From a virus: 38,775 bases of DNA. The position numbers were made by a program, and so were the translations under genes. The stretch lies in the IMG/VR virus record IMGVR_UViG_3300042453_005517, positions 1 through 38,775 of that record; one strand, given 5' to 3'. Each line of letters starts with the position of its first letter. Position 1 is the stretch's first letter. This document shows positions 1-8,379 of this stretch, one piece after another. The notes under the pieces were generated by a model. The model had not been told where the DNA came from. It saw nothing but the letters and a program-made list of their open reading frames with translations, and did not search any database.

Positions 1-2
1 AT

Positions 3-1355
3 TTAACTGGGGTCGGATGGATAGGATCGACCTTAATAGATATTATCTTGCTTGTAAGAGATGTAAGCACTACTGAAAAAGAACGAGTCGAGCAATCTGG
101 ATTTATAAAAAATATGTTTTTTGGTATAGCAGATTTCTTTAAAAAATACGGAATGACTATTGCGAAAAATATGCCATTAATAGGCTCACTTATATACTTT
201 TGGGAAGCCTATCAAGCAGGCTTTACTACGTTAGATGGCATAAAAAAGACAGTTACTGCATTTGCGAGTATTGCGGGTCTCGGGCCTTTAATTGAACCTG
301 CAATAAATGCTCTATTTTCTATTTTCACAGAGAAGGATGAAAAAGAACCTGCCCAGCAAACTACATTTTCTAAAATATTTACTGGTATAAAAAGTTTTTT
401 TAAAAATCGCGGACTTTCTGTTGCAAAATCTTTACCCTTTATAGGCTCACTTATATACTTTTGGGAAGCCTATCAAGCAGGTCTCACGACTCCTGATGGT
501 ATTAAAAAATTAATAACCTCGTTTGCAAGTATATTAGGAATTGGACCTTTAATTGAGCCAGCAATAAATGCTCTATTTTCTATTTTTACCGAGAAAGATG
601 AAGAAAGCGGCATTCGTAAAGCTACCGTTAAGCCATTTTTTCAAATAGTAAAAGAGTATGCATTGAGCCAATTAAAAAGATTACCAGCATGGCTTAGAAA
701 GCCCTTAGAATGGCTAGGGTTTGGAAAATTATCGGAAGAAGGAGAAATGGAAGGAGAGGTAAACGCGGCAGGAAGACTTACAGAAGAACAAAAAAGCAAA
801 CTTCCTCAATATTCTGACTTCGACCCCAAAAAATCAGTTCCAAAGAAAGGGCTTCCCGCGACTCCTGAACCCGCGCCAGTGGAGAATTTAATGTCAATTC
901 TCAGCCAAACTAATCAACCTAAAAATCAAAATTTAAATTCCGCTCAAAAACAATCTAACGAAACGAGCGTAGATAAAAATTGGGGAGAACTAAAAGATTT
1001 TCTCAAAAATCTTCCAGCTACGTCGACGGAAAAACAGCCTGATACTCCAAGTACAGCGCCTGCCGCGCCTGCTATCTCCCCGCCACTACCCAACATACCA
1101 CCGCCGGTTACATCTCTCCATATAGATACTACTGATCCCAATACCAATTCTTTAGTGTCGAATAGTAATGCTCAAGTAAAGCTATTGCAAGTAATAGCTG
1201 AAAAGGTTGGTGTACCAACACAACAGATACCTTCTGCTCCTATTGCTGCTAGCGGAAGTAGCACCCCTCTCATGGGTAATAGAGGCGGATCAATAAGCCG
1301 AATAAAAGATAGAGCCACGCTAGTGTCTTTTGATATTGCTGGTCAACTCGCATAA
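3..1355 (+). CDS. Probable tape measure protein, C-terminal part (5' end outside window)
   Basis: The reading frame is open from base 3 with no stop, so the TTG at 48 is not a credible start and the gene begins outside the window. The visible part has hydrophobic segments and two tandem copies of a module (123-341 and 384-602) with an 87-residue period, each containing the words IGSLIYFWEAYQAG and GPLIEPAINALFSIF. A Pro/Ser/Gln-rich, probably disordered stretch follows, then a short C-terminal domain. It stops two bases before a gp48-like gene, which in T4 directly follows tape measure gene 29. Repeats, hydrophobic helices and this position suggest the ruler protein packed inside the tail tube. 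The family is inferred from context; another tail-interior or membrane-active protein remains possible. Confidence 0.45.
   Translation, partial: LTGVGWIGSTLIDIILLVRDVSTTEKERVEQSGFIKNMFFGIADFFKKYGMTIAKNMPLIGSLIYFWEAYQAGFTTLDGIKKTVTAFASIAGLGPLIEPAINALFSIFTEKDEKEPAQQTTFSKIFTGIKSFFKNRGLSVAKSLPFIGSLIYFWEAYQAGLTTPDGIKKLITSFASILGIGPLIEPAINALFSIFTEKDEESGIRKATVKPFFQIVKEYALSQLKRLPAWLRKPLEWLGFGKLSEEGEMEGEVNAAGRLTEEQKSKLPQYSDFDPKKSVPKKGLPATPEPAPVENLMSILSQTNQPKNQNLNSAQKQSNETSVDKNWGELKDFLKNLPATSTEKQPDTPSTAPAAPAISPPLPNIPPPVTSLHIDTTDPNTNSLVSNSNAQVKLLQVIAEKVGVPTQQIPSAPIAASGSSTPLMGNRGGSISRIKDRATLVSFDIAGQLA
123..602 (+). repeat. Tandem intragenic duplication, 261-bp period
   Basis: Bases 123-341 and 384-602 align in phase with a 261-bp (87-codon) offset. 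Parts are identical at DNA level for about 40 bases (around 180-221 and 441-482) and again where both encode AINALFSIF. Retained synonymous identity indicates a recent duplication or gene conversion. Confidence 0.85.
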
Positions 1356-1357
1356 TT

Positions 1358-2527
1358 ATGAGTCTTTTTAAAAAGAAAAAATTAGATAAAGAGCCGGGAA
1401 TGCTTACGGGAGGAACTATTCTTGAGCCAGGCACGCCGGATTCAGCATCTGTAGTTTCATATAGATCCACATCAAAGACTCCCTCGATAAATCCTCCGGC
1501 TACATCAACACAGACTGCTACCACAAATAGAAAAATGCCCGGCAAAATAGATTTTGCTAAAAATTACGATAATTGGATTATTTCACCTATATTAAATGAT
1601 ATATATGAAAAAGAAATAAAAATACCAACTATTCAACTAAAAGAATATAGATTGCAAAGTAGCACCCTATGGGAACAAATGAAATATTTTGCTTACATAT
1701 TTAGCCAAGCCCCTACTAATGTTGAAGAGAATTTAAAGGATTTTTTAGGGAATGATAATTTTGTATCTAAAATAGCTGGGGGAATTCAAAGTATTTTTAA
1801 TGGAGCATACTCCGTTGTTGAAAATGTATTAGAAGTGTTAAGATTTGATACCCCTGATCTTGATAATCAACTCAACAAAGACCCATATGAGGGATTGTAT
1901 AACGCAATACCTACAAGGTTTGAATATACCTTTCCTTTGTATACTAAGGATATGAAGCGAAAATACTCGAGTTTTTCTGATACATACTCAACCGATGGTA
2001 AAGGCGCTCTAGCCGAATTTGCAGAGAATAAATTCGGTGTATGGAATGCAACAGCTAATTCAACCGCAAGAGTTCTTGTCGAGCCTGGTATATATACAGA
2101 AAAAACCCAATTTTATAATTTTGGTCAGAATCTAGAAAACATTTCATTCTCTTTCCCTCTATTAAATACTGTTTCTCAAGATCAAATAAACGAAAATTAT
2201 CAATTTTTATTTCTAATACTATTTCAAAATAGTATGTTTAGAAAAGATCGAGCCGCTTATATACCCCCCTGTTTGTATGAAGTTCTAGTACCTGGAATAA
2301 GATATATGAAATATGCTTATATAAGCGAAATACAAATAGATTTTCTCGGAACAAGGAGAATGATTGAAGTAGACTCAGGAATCGGCATATTTAAGACTAT
2401 AATTCCAGAAGCTTATAATGTTAGATTAACTATAAACGGTATGCATGAAGAGGCTGGAAATTTCCTTATAAGAGCTGAATCTGACACGATCGATAATATC
2501 GCAACCCGAGATGTAATAAACTACTAA
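1358..2527 (+). CDS. gp48/gp54-like baseplate tail-tube (tube cap) protein, copy 1
   Basis: This 389-residue protein is a clear paralogue of the next gene. Both share, in order, an LKEYR segment, a DPYEGLY/DPFEGLY segment, EPGIY, FSFPLLNT, an LFQNS..R.D segment, PPC.Y.VLVPGIR, Y.GTRR/FLGTRR and TIIPEAYN. In T4, gp48 and gp54 are adjacent paralogues that cap the central hub and start tube polymerisation, and they follow the tape measure gene; length (T4 gp48 is about 364 residues) and order fit. The first 50 residues are Pro/Thr/Ser-rich and probably disordered. The ATG lies two bases after the previous stop, with no Shine-Dalgarno sequence, so it is probably cotranscribed and coupled. Which of gp48 or gp54 it corresponds to is not decidable here. 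Confidence 0.6.
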   Translation: MSLFKKKKLDKEPGMLTGGTILEPGTPDSASVVSYRSTSKTPSINPPATSTQTATTNRKMPGKIDFAKNYDNWIISPILNDIYEKEIKIPTIQLKEYRLQSSTLWEQMKYFAYIFSQAPTNVEENLKDFLGNDNFVSKIAGGIQSIFNGAYSVVENVLEVLRFDTPDLDNQLNKDPYEGLYNAIPTRFEYTFPLYTKDMKRKYSSFSDTYSTDGKGALAEFAENKFGVWNATANSTARVLVEPGIYTEKTQFYNFGQNLENISFSFPLLNTVSQDQINENYQFLFLILFQNSMFRKDRAAYIPPCLYEVLVPGIRYMKYAYISEIQIDFLGTRRMIEVDSGIGIFKTIIPEAYNVRLTINGMHEEAGNFLIRAESDTIDNIATRDVINY

Positions 2528-2531
2528 GACT

Positions 2532-3638
2532 ATGTTTAAGCTTTTTTTTGACGAAGAAACAAAGGTACCGATGATTAAACCATCGGGTAGCCAGGGCCAG
2601 ACATTGCAAGCTGCTTATAGGCAAACAATGACCGGACCATCTTTTAAGCAATCCGCGCCTACTAATGTTACTGCTAGTACACCTCCTTCGAATAACGCTA
2701 CTACTATAGATATAGTTAAAGATTATGATTGGAAGGTTTCTCCTAATAATGATTTAATAGAGCAACCTTATATAATATTAAAAGAGTATAGGATTAATAA
2801 GAGCCCTATGGCATCAAAACTTCTTTATTTGCTGCAATCAGCAAAAACAGGATTTACAGGTAAGGCGAATATATTTTTTAATCTAAACAGTGTTGTTGGC
2901 GATCTGGTCGATCTGGTCGATCTGCAAAGTATAGATACAGTTCTAGATGATACTATTAGGAATATTGCGAATAGCGCTGGCGCAAATATTGAAAATTTAT
3001 CTCCACATCTAGATCCCTTCGAGGGTCTTTATTTTACAAAGGAAACTGACTTTACATATAAGATGCCATACTTTACAGAAAAAATGATACGTAAATCTGG
3101 AAGATGGGATAGAAACTATTCTGGAGATGCTAGTAATGTTGTAACAGATACTATTCAGCAAGGACTGGATTTTGTAGCTAAACACGGGGCCGGAATACCC
3201 GGTATAGGATCAGTTGCTGAGCCTGGCATTTATATAGAAAGAAGCCAATATTATCAGCCTACAGCTGGGGGCAATCCAATAGATTTTAGCTTTCCATTGT
3301 TAAACACTTTAAATCCAGAAAGTATTCAAAAAAACTTTGAGTTTATATGGCTTTTACTTTTTCAAAACAGCGTTATACGGCGCGATAAAACTTACGTGTT
3401 ACCTCCATGTATATATCGAGTGCTTGTCCCCGGTATACGGTTCATTCTCTACGCATATATCGAGAATATTTCAATTGAATATATAGGGACCCGCAGAAGA
3501 ATGCCAATAATTCACCCAGCTACTGGGCTTACAATAGAAACGATTATACCTGAAGCATATAATATATATATTACAATAGAAAATCTAACCACGGATAGCA
3601 GTAATTTTATGCTTTCATCCTTAACAGATAATTTGTAA
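2532..3638 (+). CDS. gp48/gp54-like baseplate tail-tube protein, copy 2
   Basis: This 368-residue protein shares the ordered motifs of the preceding gene (LKEYR, DPFEGLY, AEPGIY, FSFPLLNT, LLLFQNS, PPCIYRVLVPGIR, YIGTRRR, TIIPEAYN). The pair probably forms two successive hexameric rings between hub and tail tube, as T4 gp48 and gp54 do. Around 2902-2925 there is a tiny 9-bp tandem repeat encoding DLVDLVDL. The stop codon overlaps an AATAAATA element placed five bases before the next gene. The paralogy is seen directly; the tube-cap role is inferred from family resemblance and synteny. Confidence 0.58.
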   Translation: MFKLFFDEETKVPMIKPSGSQGQTLQAAYRQTMTGPSFKQSAPTNVTASTPPSNNATTIDIVKDYDWKVSPNNDLIEQPYIILKEYRINKSPMASKLLYLLQSAKTGFTGKANIFFNLNSVVGDLVDLVDLQSIDTVLDDTIRNIANSAGANIENLSPHLDPFEGLYFTKETDFTYKMPYFTEKMIRKSGRWDRNYSGDASNVVTDTIQQGLDFVAKHGAGIPGIGSVAEPGIYIERSQYYQPTAGGNPIDFSFPLLNTLNPESIQKNFEFIWLLLFQNSVIRRDKTYVLPPCIYRVLVPGIRFILYAYIENISIEYIGTRRRMPIIHPATGLTIETIIPEAYNIYITIENLTTDSSNFMLSSLTDNL

Positions 3639-3644
3639 TAAATA
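3637..3644 (+). promoter_or_regulatory. Late-promoter-like AATAAATA before the gp53-like gene
   Basis: AATAAATA ends five bases before the ATG at 3650 and overlaps the preceding stop codon. It is one of a set sharing the same spacing to a start codon; it has one mismatch to the T4 late element TATAAATA. Confidence 0.5.
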
Positions 3645-3649
3645 TTATT

Positions 3650-4015
3650 ATGCTGGATCAAAATAAACAAAATGACATATCTATTTTACCCACACTACCG
3701 AAAGATAGATATGAAAATATTTTCAATGTGTATCCTACAAATAAGGGGGATATAGAATATTATTTTTATAATATTCTTAAAAAGGTTACAATAAATGCGG
3801 ATAATATTGATCCTGCGGTTTTTAAGTATATTCAAGTAAATAGGAGACTTCCGTGGACAGCTATTAGCTATCAAGAATATACAACCCAGCATTTATGGTG
3901 GTTGATACTAGCAATTAATAATCGAAATAACCCTATTGTTCTTCCTCGGATAGGGGATGTATTAAGAATAATTAGACGGGAATACGTAAAAGATATCCTC
4001 AATCAACTTAGATAA
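3650..4015 (+). CDS. gp53-like baseplate wedge protein
   Basis: This 121-residue protein contains RLPWTAISYQEYTTQHLWWL, followed by ILAINNRNNP, a run typical of the gp53 / LysM-like module that binds neighbouring wedge subunits, and ends with a short basic segment after LPRIGDVLRI. In T4, gp53 (196 residues) joins wedges around the hub; this version is shorter and seems to keep mainly the core domain. It sits between the tube-cap pair and a probable hub gene, which fits a baseplate role. The ATG at 3650 is set by the AATAAATA element five bases upstream. Confidence 0.6.
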   Translation: MLDQNKQNDISILPTLPKDRYENIFNVYPTNKGDIEYYFYNILKKVTINADNIDPAVFKYIQVNRRLPWTAISYQEYTTQHLWWLILAINNRNNPIVLPRIGDVLRIIRREYVKDILNQLR

Positions 4016-4016
4016 A

Positions 4017-5453
4017 ATGGCAGAGCGATATACAACAATTACTCTTGATGGAGACCGAGAATTTGATTTTCTTTGCACTATACTAGTTGCTGGTCGAGGT
4101 ATACAGCTTTCTACAAGCACTATTTTATATTTAGAAGTTAGAGAATCTATATTTAACGGGTTCCCGGAAGGAATGCTTATTATTGATAATAATACCGGCT
4201 CTGCAGATAGTGTATTTTCATTCACGGGTGATAATATTAATGATTTAATTATTTTCTATTTAAAGCCTAAAAATGAAGGCACAGAAGAAAATTTTGCTAT
4301 CCAGGAAGTTTTTTCAATATATGAAGTAGAGGATGTTCCGGTTGGAGAATTCCCTCAAGGAGCAAAAAAAATATTATTTAGAAATACTCTCGCTAATGAG
4401 ATGAGAATTAAAAAAAATTCTCTTACAGTGCTAGATTTTCACGACGAAGATATATCTAATTTATCGGATAATGAAAGAGCCGTTAAAACTGGAAATGTAT
4501 TAAAAAAACTCTTCGGTAAAGACATAAAAAAAGATTACAATATACCTCGAACAGCGGATTTTCAAATCGATGATCAAGAGTGGGACGCGGGAAAATACTC
4601 TATATTTCCAAATTGGTGCGCTGGCACTGAAACGCTATTTGAGTCTATTCAAAAGGCATTTTTAAAGCATATAAGTGAAGAAGAGCCATTTGATAAATGC
4701 TATTTAAAGTATAACAGATTTGATAAAAAGCTTTCTCTAATATCAATGTCAAAGCTCTTAATGAAAAATATACAAGAGCCTAAAAAATATTTTTTAGAAA
4801 ATTTAGTACTCGGCACATTTGCAAATGGCGATAATGCCGATAACATAGCTAATGAAAATGCTCCAAGGCCGAAAGTTTCTTTAGCAGATACGTTAGCAGA
4901 TATTTCCAATATAAGATCTCTTAAATTTTTTGACCTAAGCTCGGAAATTTTTGAAAAAGATTTTGTCATTAATATACCCACTGTTGTTGATTTTGATAAC
5001 ACTACCAGGTTTAATCTCGGGGAAAAAAATATAAAGGATATTTTTGAAAAATATAAAAAATTCTATGTTACCCAGCCGTTTAAAGATAGAGTTGATAATA
5101 AAGAACCTCTACCATCTACAATATGGGAAAATACTAGAAAGAAAATAACGACCCAATATAACAAGGTTATAGTTACTCCTTATAAATCTTGGGACCATGC
5201 TTATGACGTAGAGGTAAATGCTAATATTTTAACTATGTTTTTGCTTAAAGGTCTAAACTGCACATTATCCCTAAGAGGATCTACCCATAGGACGATAGGA
5301 AAGTTTGTCGATATAGAACTAAAAGATACATTCGATACTAACAAATTTTCCAAGTTACCTGGTAGATGGCTGGTAACTGAGTGTTCTCATATTATTACAA
5401 AAGACCGGTATTGGAACAGTTTAAATTGCGTTAAAACATATAGAAATTTCTAA
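4017..5453 (+). CDS. Possible baseplate hub protein (gp27-like)
   Basis: This 478-residue protein opens with a beta-rich region (about 1-115) typical of tube-like hub domains, has a charged middle, and ends (about 390-478) with a compact beta segment containing GRWLVTECSHIITKDRYWNS, reminiscent of the C-terminal part of gp27 / late-control-D type hub proteins. No lysozyme or needle domain is visible, so this is not a gp5 equivalent. Position between a gp53-like gene and further structural genes supports a baseplate role. The hub call is an inference from fold-like features and order; no catalytic motif is available to confirm it. Confidence 0.4.
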   Translation: MAERYTTITLDGDREFDFLCTILVAGRGIQLSTSTILYLEVRESIFNGFPEGMLIIDNNTGSADSVFSFTGDNINDLIIFYLKPKNEGTEENFAIQEVFSIYEVEDVPVGEFPQGAKKILFRNTLANEMRIKKNSLTVLDFHDEDISNLSDNERAVKTGNVLKKLFGKDIKKDYNIPRTADFQIDDQEWDAGKYSIFPNWCAGTETLFESIQKAFLKHISEEEPFDKCYLKYNRFDKKLSLISMSKLLMKNIQEPKKYFLENLVLGTFANGDNADNIANENAPRPKVSLADTLADISNIRSLKFFDLSSEIFEKDFVINIPTVVDFDNTTRFNLGEKNIKDIFEKYKKFYVTQPFKDRVDNKEPLPSTIWENTRKKITTQYNKVIVTPYKSWDHAYDVEVNANILTMFLLKGLNCTLSLRGSTHRTIGKFVDIELKDTFDTNKFSKLPGRWLVTECSHIITKDRYWNSLNCVKTYRNF

Positions 5454-6463
5454 TGGAAAAATTTAAAACAAACCAGCATTATAATTTCTCGACCGGTTTG
5501 CCGGCCGAGTATTATGATGAATATATATCAAATACCAAAGAAGATGATGATATATTTTTAATAAATTTAAGTAGACTCTTTAGAAGTATAAATGGGGCCG
5601 AAAAACCATATGATGAAGCATTAAAATTTGCTAACTATCTTTTAGAAAATGGAGAGAATTTACTACCAAGTACGATAGAGTTTTATGTAGATAAGTTCAA
5701 AACGTTACCCACCGCTATACAGGGTCATATAATACAAAACACTAGACAGACTAATAATTATTTTCGCGACGATAACGGGTCAGATAAATTAGCGTTTTTT
5801 GCTAATGCGGAAGAATATAGAACAAGTTCATCATCAGTAGTTTCACAGAACCAATCTCCTGATATTACAATTTCTGAGCATATAAAAAATAAAATATCTC
5901 CAGTAGCTTTATCAAATACAATCTCCCTTTCAAAATTGTCGGAACAAATGATTAAAAAATCGCAAGCATCTCCTACAAGTTCGTCTACATATAATATAAT
6001 TTCCAACTCTACTCATAATAATTGCAGAACCATAACCCCGACAACGACCCATGTGGAGGCAGCAAAATTAGCTAAAGCTCAAATTGAAGCTAATTCATAT
6101 AAAACATATAAAGACTGTTATAGAGTAAAGCGGAGATATGTTTTTGAGTCTAATCCATACGTACTAGATAATAGACAAGACAATGTATCTGAGTTTATTC
6201 TTGATACAAACGAGGATATAGTAGGGAAAGGCAAAACTGCAGTATATACAACCGCAGGTAATATCCCGTTAAAGAACAGCTTAAAAGTTCAAGATTTATA
6301 TTCGGTAATGCCTCCTAGCAGAGAAGATGCAAATAAACTTTCAAAAACTGAAGAGGAAGAGAAGTCTCCGATAATAGGATCAACGGGTACAGATACGAGC
6401 AAGCAGAATCAAGAAGCCGGGGACAATCCTATCAAGACTTATAAAAAGGAACAACATAAGTGA
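5453..6463 (+). CDS. Unknown protein of the baseplate cluster
   Basis: The 336-residue product is not recognised. Residues about 1-100 look helical and charged. A low-complexity Ser/Thr/Asn/Gln-rich stretch follows (about 125-200), then a short domain containing CYRVKRRYVFESNPYVLDNR, and a very polar C-terminal tail ending in Lys/Gln/His. The ATG overlaps the previous stop by one base (TAATG), implying translational coupling to the probable hub gene. The stop lies in a hairpin shared with the convergent gene. A structural or assembly role is suggested only by location. Confidence 0.7.
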   Translation: MEKFKTNQHYNFSTGLPAEYYDEYISNTKEDDDIFLINLSRLFRSINGAEKPYDEALKFANYLLENGENLLPSTIEFYVDKFKTLPTAIQGHIIQNTRQTNNYFRDDNGSDKLAFFANAEEYRTSSSSVVSQNQSPDITISEHIKNKISPVALSNTISLSKLSEQMIKKSQASPTSSSTYNIISNSTHNNCRTITPTTTHVEAAKLAKAQIEANSYKTYKDCYRVKRRYVFESNPYVLDNRQDNVSEFILDTNEDIVGKGKTAVYTTAGNIPLKNSLKVQDLYSVMPPSREDANKLSKTEEEEKSPIIGSTGTDTSKQNQEAGDNPIKTYKKEQHK

Positions 6464-6477
6464 TTATTCTATCACTT
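6458..6477. terminator. Hairpin at convergent gene junction
   Basis: AAGTGAT and ATCACTT form a 7-bp stem around a 6-base loop, spanning the stop codons of both the plus-strand gene ending at 6463 and the minus-strand gene ending at 6464. There is no strong U-run. It could act as a two-way terminator or mRNA 3'-end stabiliser. Confidence 0.4.
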
Positions 6478-6916
6478 CAGCTTTAGTCTCAATAATATTG
6501 CTATTTGCAGAGTCCATCAAAGCTTTTATAGCTTCTTCCCGAGAAAGCAATAAACGCGCTCCAATTTCTTTATCAGTTTGCATCTGTTGACTTTCAATTT
6601 TCATCTTAGCTATTTCCTTTGATGATTGATTTTTCTCTCTAGATGTCATTATGCGTTGTAAAACATCTATCGAGGAAGCCGCAGATTTTATAAGCGATGC
6701 TAAAGCTTCTGTGCTTTCCGCGTCTGGAGCTGAATCGATAAAATCCTTCATGTTTTCAATCGACTCTACACTATCCTTAACTAAACGACCAGTATACTTT
6801 AAAAGAAAATCCTCGATATTTTCTTTAGATAACTCTACGTCTCCTTCACTTGTCTTTTTTTCGCGAGGAAAGTTAGAAAGTTGCTGCAATAAATCATCTA
6901 CAGAGTCCGTTTCCAC
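6464..6916 (-). CDS. Possible terminase small subunit (gp16-like)
   Basis: This helical, charged protein has about 150 residues. Its central region (SIENMKDFIDSAP, then EALASLIKSAASSIDVLQRI) resembles the oligomerisation core of T4-type small terminase subunits, where a helix, a short Ala/Pro turn and a second helix ending in coiled-coil residues occur in this order; length also fits T4 gp16 (164 residues). There is no ATG near the N terminus: in-frame choices are TTG at 6931 or GTG at 6916. GTG is preferred because GTTAAATA ends five bases before it, the spacing seen at other late genes, as expected for a packaging gene. It is isolated on the minus strand. Function is inferred from resemblance only; a generic coiled-coil protein is the alternative. 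Confidence 0.4.
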   Translation of the reverse strand: METDSVDDLLQQLSNFPREKKTSEGDVELSKENIEDFLLKYTGRLVKDSVESIENMKDFIDSAPDAESTEALASLIKSAASSIDVLQRIMTSREKNQSSKEIAKMKIESQQMQTDKEIGARLLLSREEAIKALMDSANSNIIETKAEVIE

Positions 6917-6921
6917 ATTTT

Positions 6922-6929
6922 TATTTAAC
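6922..6929 (-). promoter_or_regulatory. Weak late-promoter-like GTTAAATA before a GTG start
   Basis: Read on the minus strand, GTTAAATA ends five bases before the GTG at 6916. Six of eight bases match TATAAATA, with TAAATA intact. The spacing, rather than the match, is what draws attention. Confidence 0.3.
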
Positions 6930-6970
6930 AAACGATTTGATTTTTACCACTAATACATTACTTTTAATAT

Positions 6971-7453
6971 ATGATACTAAAATTAGTCAAAACTCATGAA
7001 AACGCTATTTTACCCTCTCAAAACAATAAAGCAACAAATGGGACCAGCGATACAGGCTACGATTTATATGCTGTAAAAGAAGTTATTATTCCTGGTTCTA
7101 CTAAATATTCAGAGCCTGGTAGTTATGATTTAGTCGATATTGGGTCAGCGATCGTTCCAGTTGGTCTAGAAATAAGCTTTATTGATCCCGGCTATTGGTT
7201 GAAGATTGAGGGTCGTTCCGGGCTCGGCTTTAAACACGGCATTCAGCCTCATAACGGCATTATCGATAATCAATACCGAGGAGATCTAGGGGTAAAGCTA
7301 TATAACCTCACGGGCAGAGACTATATCGTTAAACCTGGAGACAAGATCGCTCAGCTTGTTGCTTATAAGCTCGTTGAAATGGATATTACATTTACTGATA
7401 CAAAGGAAGAAACTAATCGCGGAGAAAAAGGGTTCGGTTCTTCTGGAAAATAA
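6971..7453 (+). CDS. dut: dUTP diphosphatase (dUTPase)
   Basis: The enzyme hydrolyses dUTP to dUMP and diphosphate, keeping uracil out of phage DNA and feeding dTMP synthesis. All five motifs of the trimeric family are present in 160 residues: GTSDTGYDLYA (24-34), GRSGLGFKHG (81-90), NGIIDNQYRGD (95-105, with expected catalytic Asp99 and Tyr102), PGDKIAQLV (about 122-130) and the glycine-rich C-terminal arm RGEKGFGSSG (150-159). Length matches the family. The ATG at 6971 lacks the TATAAATA-like element of the structural genes, consistent with a different (early or middle) expression class. It is followed after two bases by the clamp-loader gene, so the two form a replication mini-operon. Confidence 0.95.
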   Translation: MILKLVKTHENAILPSQNNKATNGTSDTGYDLYAVKEVIIPGSTKYSEPGSYDLVDIGSAIVPVGLEISFIDPGYWLKIEGRSGLGFKHGIQPHNGIIDNQYRGDLGVKLYNLTGRDYIVKPGDKIAQLVAYKLVEMDITFTDTKEETNRGEKGFGSSGK

Positions 7454-7455
7454 TT

Positions 7456-8379
7456 ATGAAACTTAACGATATTTGGTGCGAAAAATATAGGCCTAAAACT
7501 TTAGATGAAACTGTTTTAGGAGAAAATGCGAGAAGCCAGCTAAATGGTATTGTTTCATCTAAAACCATCCCTCACTTATTACTCGAAGGGCCCGCTGGAA
7601 TCGGGAAGACTAGTATTGCAAAAATTATTGTAAGCGATATTTTAAAATGTCAGTATATTTACATTAATGCGAGCGATGAAAGCGGTATCGATACTGTTAG
7701 AACAAAGATTATTGGATTCGCTAAAACTAAGAGTATCGACGGGAATATCAAGGTAGTTATACTTGATGAAGCTGATGGTATATCTGCAGATGGTCAGCGC
7801 GCTTTGCGTAATGTGATGGAGGAATACTCTCAATATACTCGATTTATACTTACCGCCAACTTTAAACATCGTATTATTGAGCCGCTACAAAGCCGGGTTC
7901 AGGAAATCGATATTGATCCGCCTCTTAAAGATGTAGCAAAAAAATGCTTTGAAATTCTTAAAAAGGAAAATATCACTGTAAGTGAAGAAGAGAGAATAAA
8001 ATTCGTAGATCTTATTAGAAAGTATTATCCCGATATTCGCAAGACGATTAATATCTTACAGAAATTTAGCAGCTCTGGATCGCTTAAAATTATATCTACC
8101 GAAAATATTGATCATATTGCAAATGAAGTGTATGCAAGAATTAGTAAGCCGCTCGATCTTAGAAAGTATATTATAGATCACGAAATTGATTTTCAAAACG
8201 ACTATCAAGCATTATTGAAAGCTCTTCTTGAGGTTATATATAGATGTGATCTTAATGATAAGATAAAGCAAGATTGTATACTTATTATTTCAGAGCATCT
8301 TTACAGATGTGCATTCTGCGTAGATCAGGAGATTAACTTCTCTGCTTGCTGTATACAGCTTAATAAAGTAATCTATTAA
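7456..8379 (+). CDS. Clamp-loader ATPase subunit (gp44 / RFC small subunit-like)
   Basis: This AAA+ protein is expected to load the sliding clamp for the phage replisome. Visible are the N-terminal WCEKYRPKTLDE signature, Walker A GPAGIGKT (45-52), Walker B VVILDEAD (100-107), sensor-1 region RFILTAN (129-135), and the SRC-motif position reading SRV (146-148), which keeps the arginine finger but replaces Cys with Val. A PDIRKTIN segment matches sensor 2, and a helical collar domain follows. At 307 residues it is close to T4 gp44 (319). The presence of a phage-encoded clamp loader implies that clamp and polymerase genes lie elsewhere in the genome. Its stop overlaps that of the convergent minus-strand gene. 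Confidence 0.92.
   Translation: MKLNDIWCEKYRPKTLDETVLGENARSQLNGIVSSKTIPHLLLEGPAGIGKTSIAKIIVSDILKCQYIYINASDESGIDTVRTKIIGFAKTKSIDGNIKVVILDEADGISADGQRALRNVMEEYSQYTRFILTANFKHRIIEPLQSRVQEIDIDPPLKDVAKKCFEILKKENITVSEEERIKFVDLIRKYYPDIRKTINILQKFSSSGSLKIISTENIDHIANEVYARISKPLDLRKYIIDHEIDFQNDYQALLKALLEVIYRCDLNDKIKQDCILIISEHLYRCAFCVDQEINFSACCIQLNKVIY

Noticed and set aside
48-50. TTG as start of the first gene
   Set aside because: The same frame is open without a stop back to base 3, so the gene is cut by the window edge.
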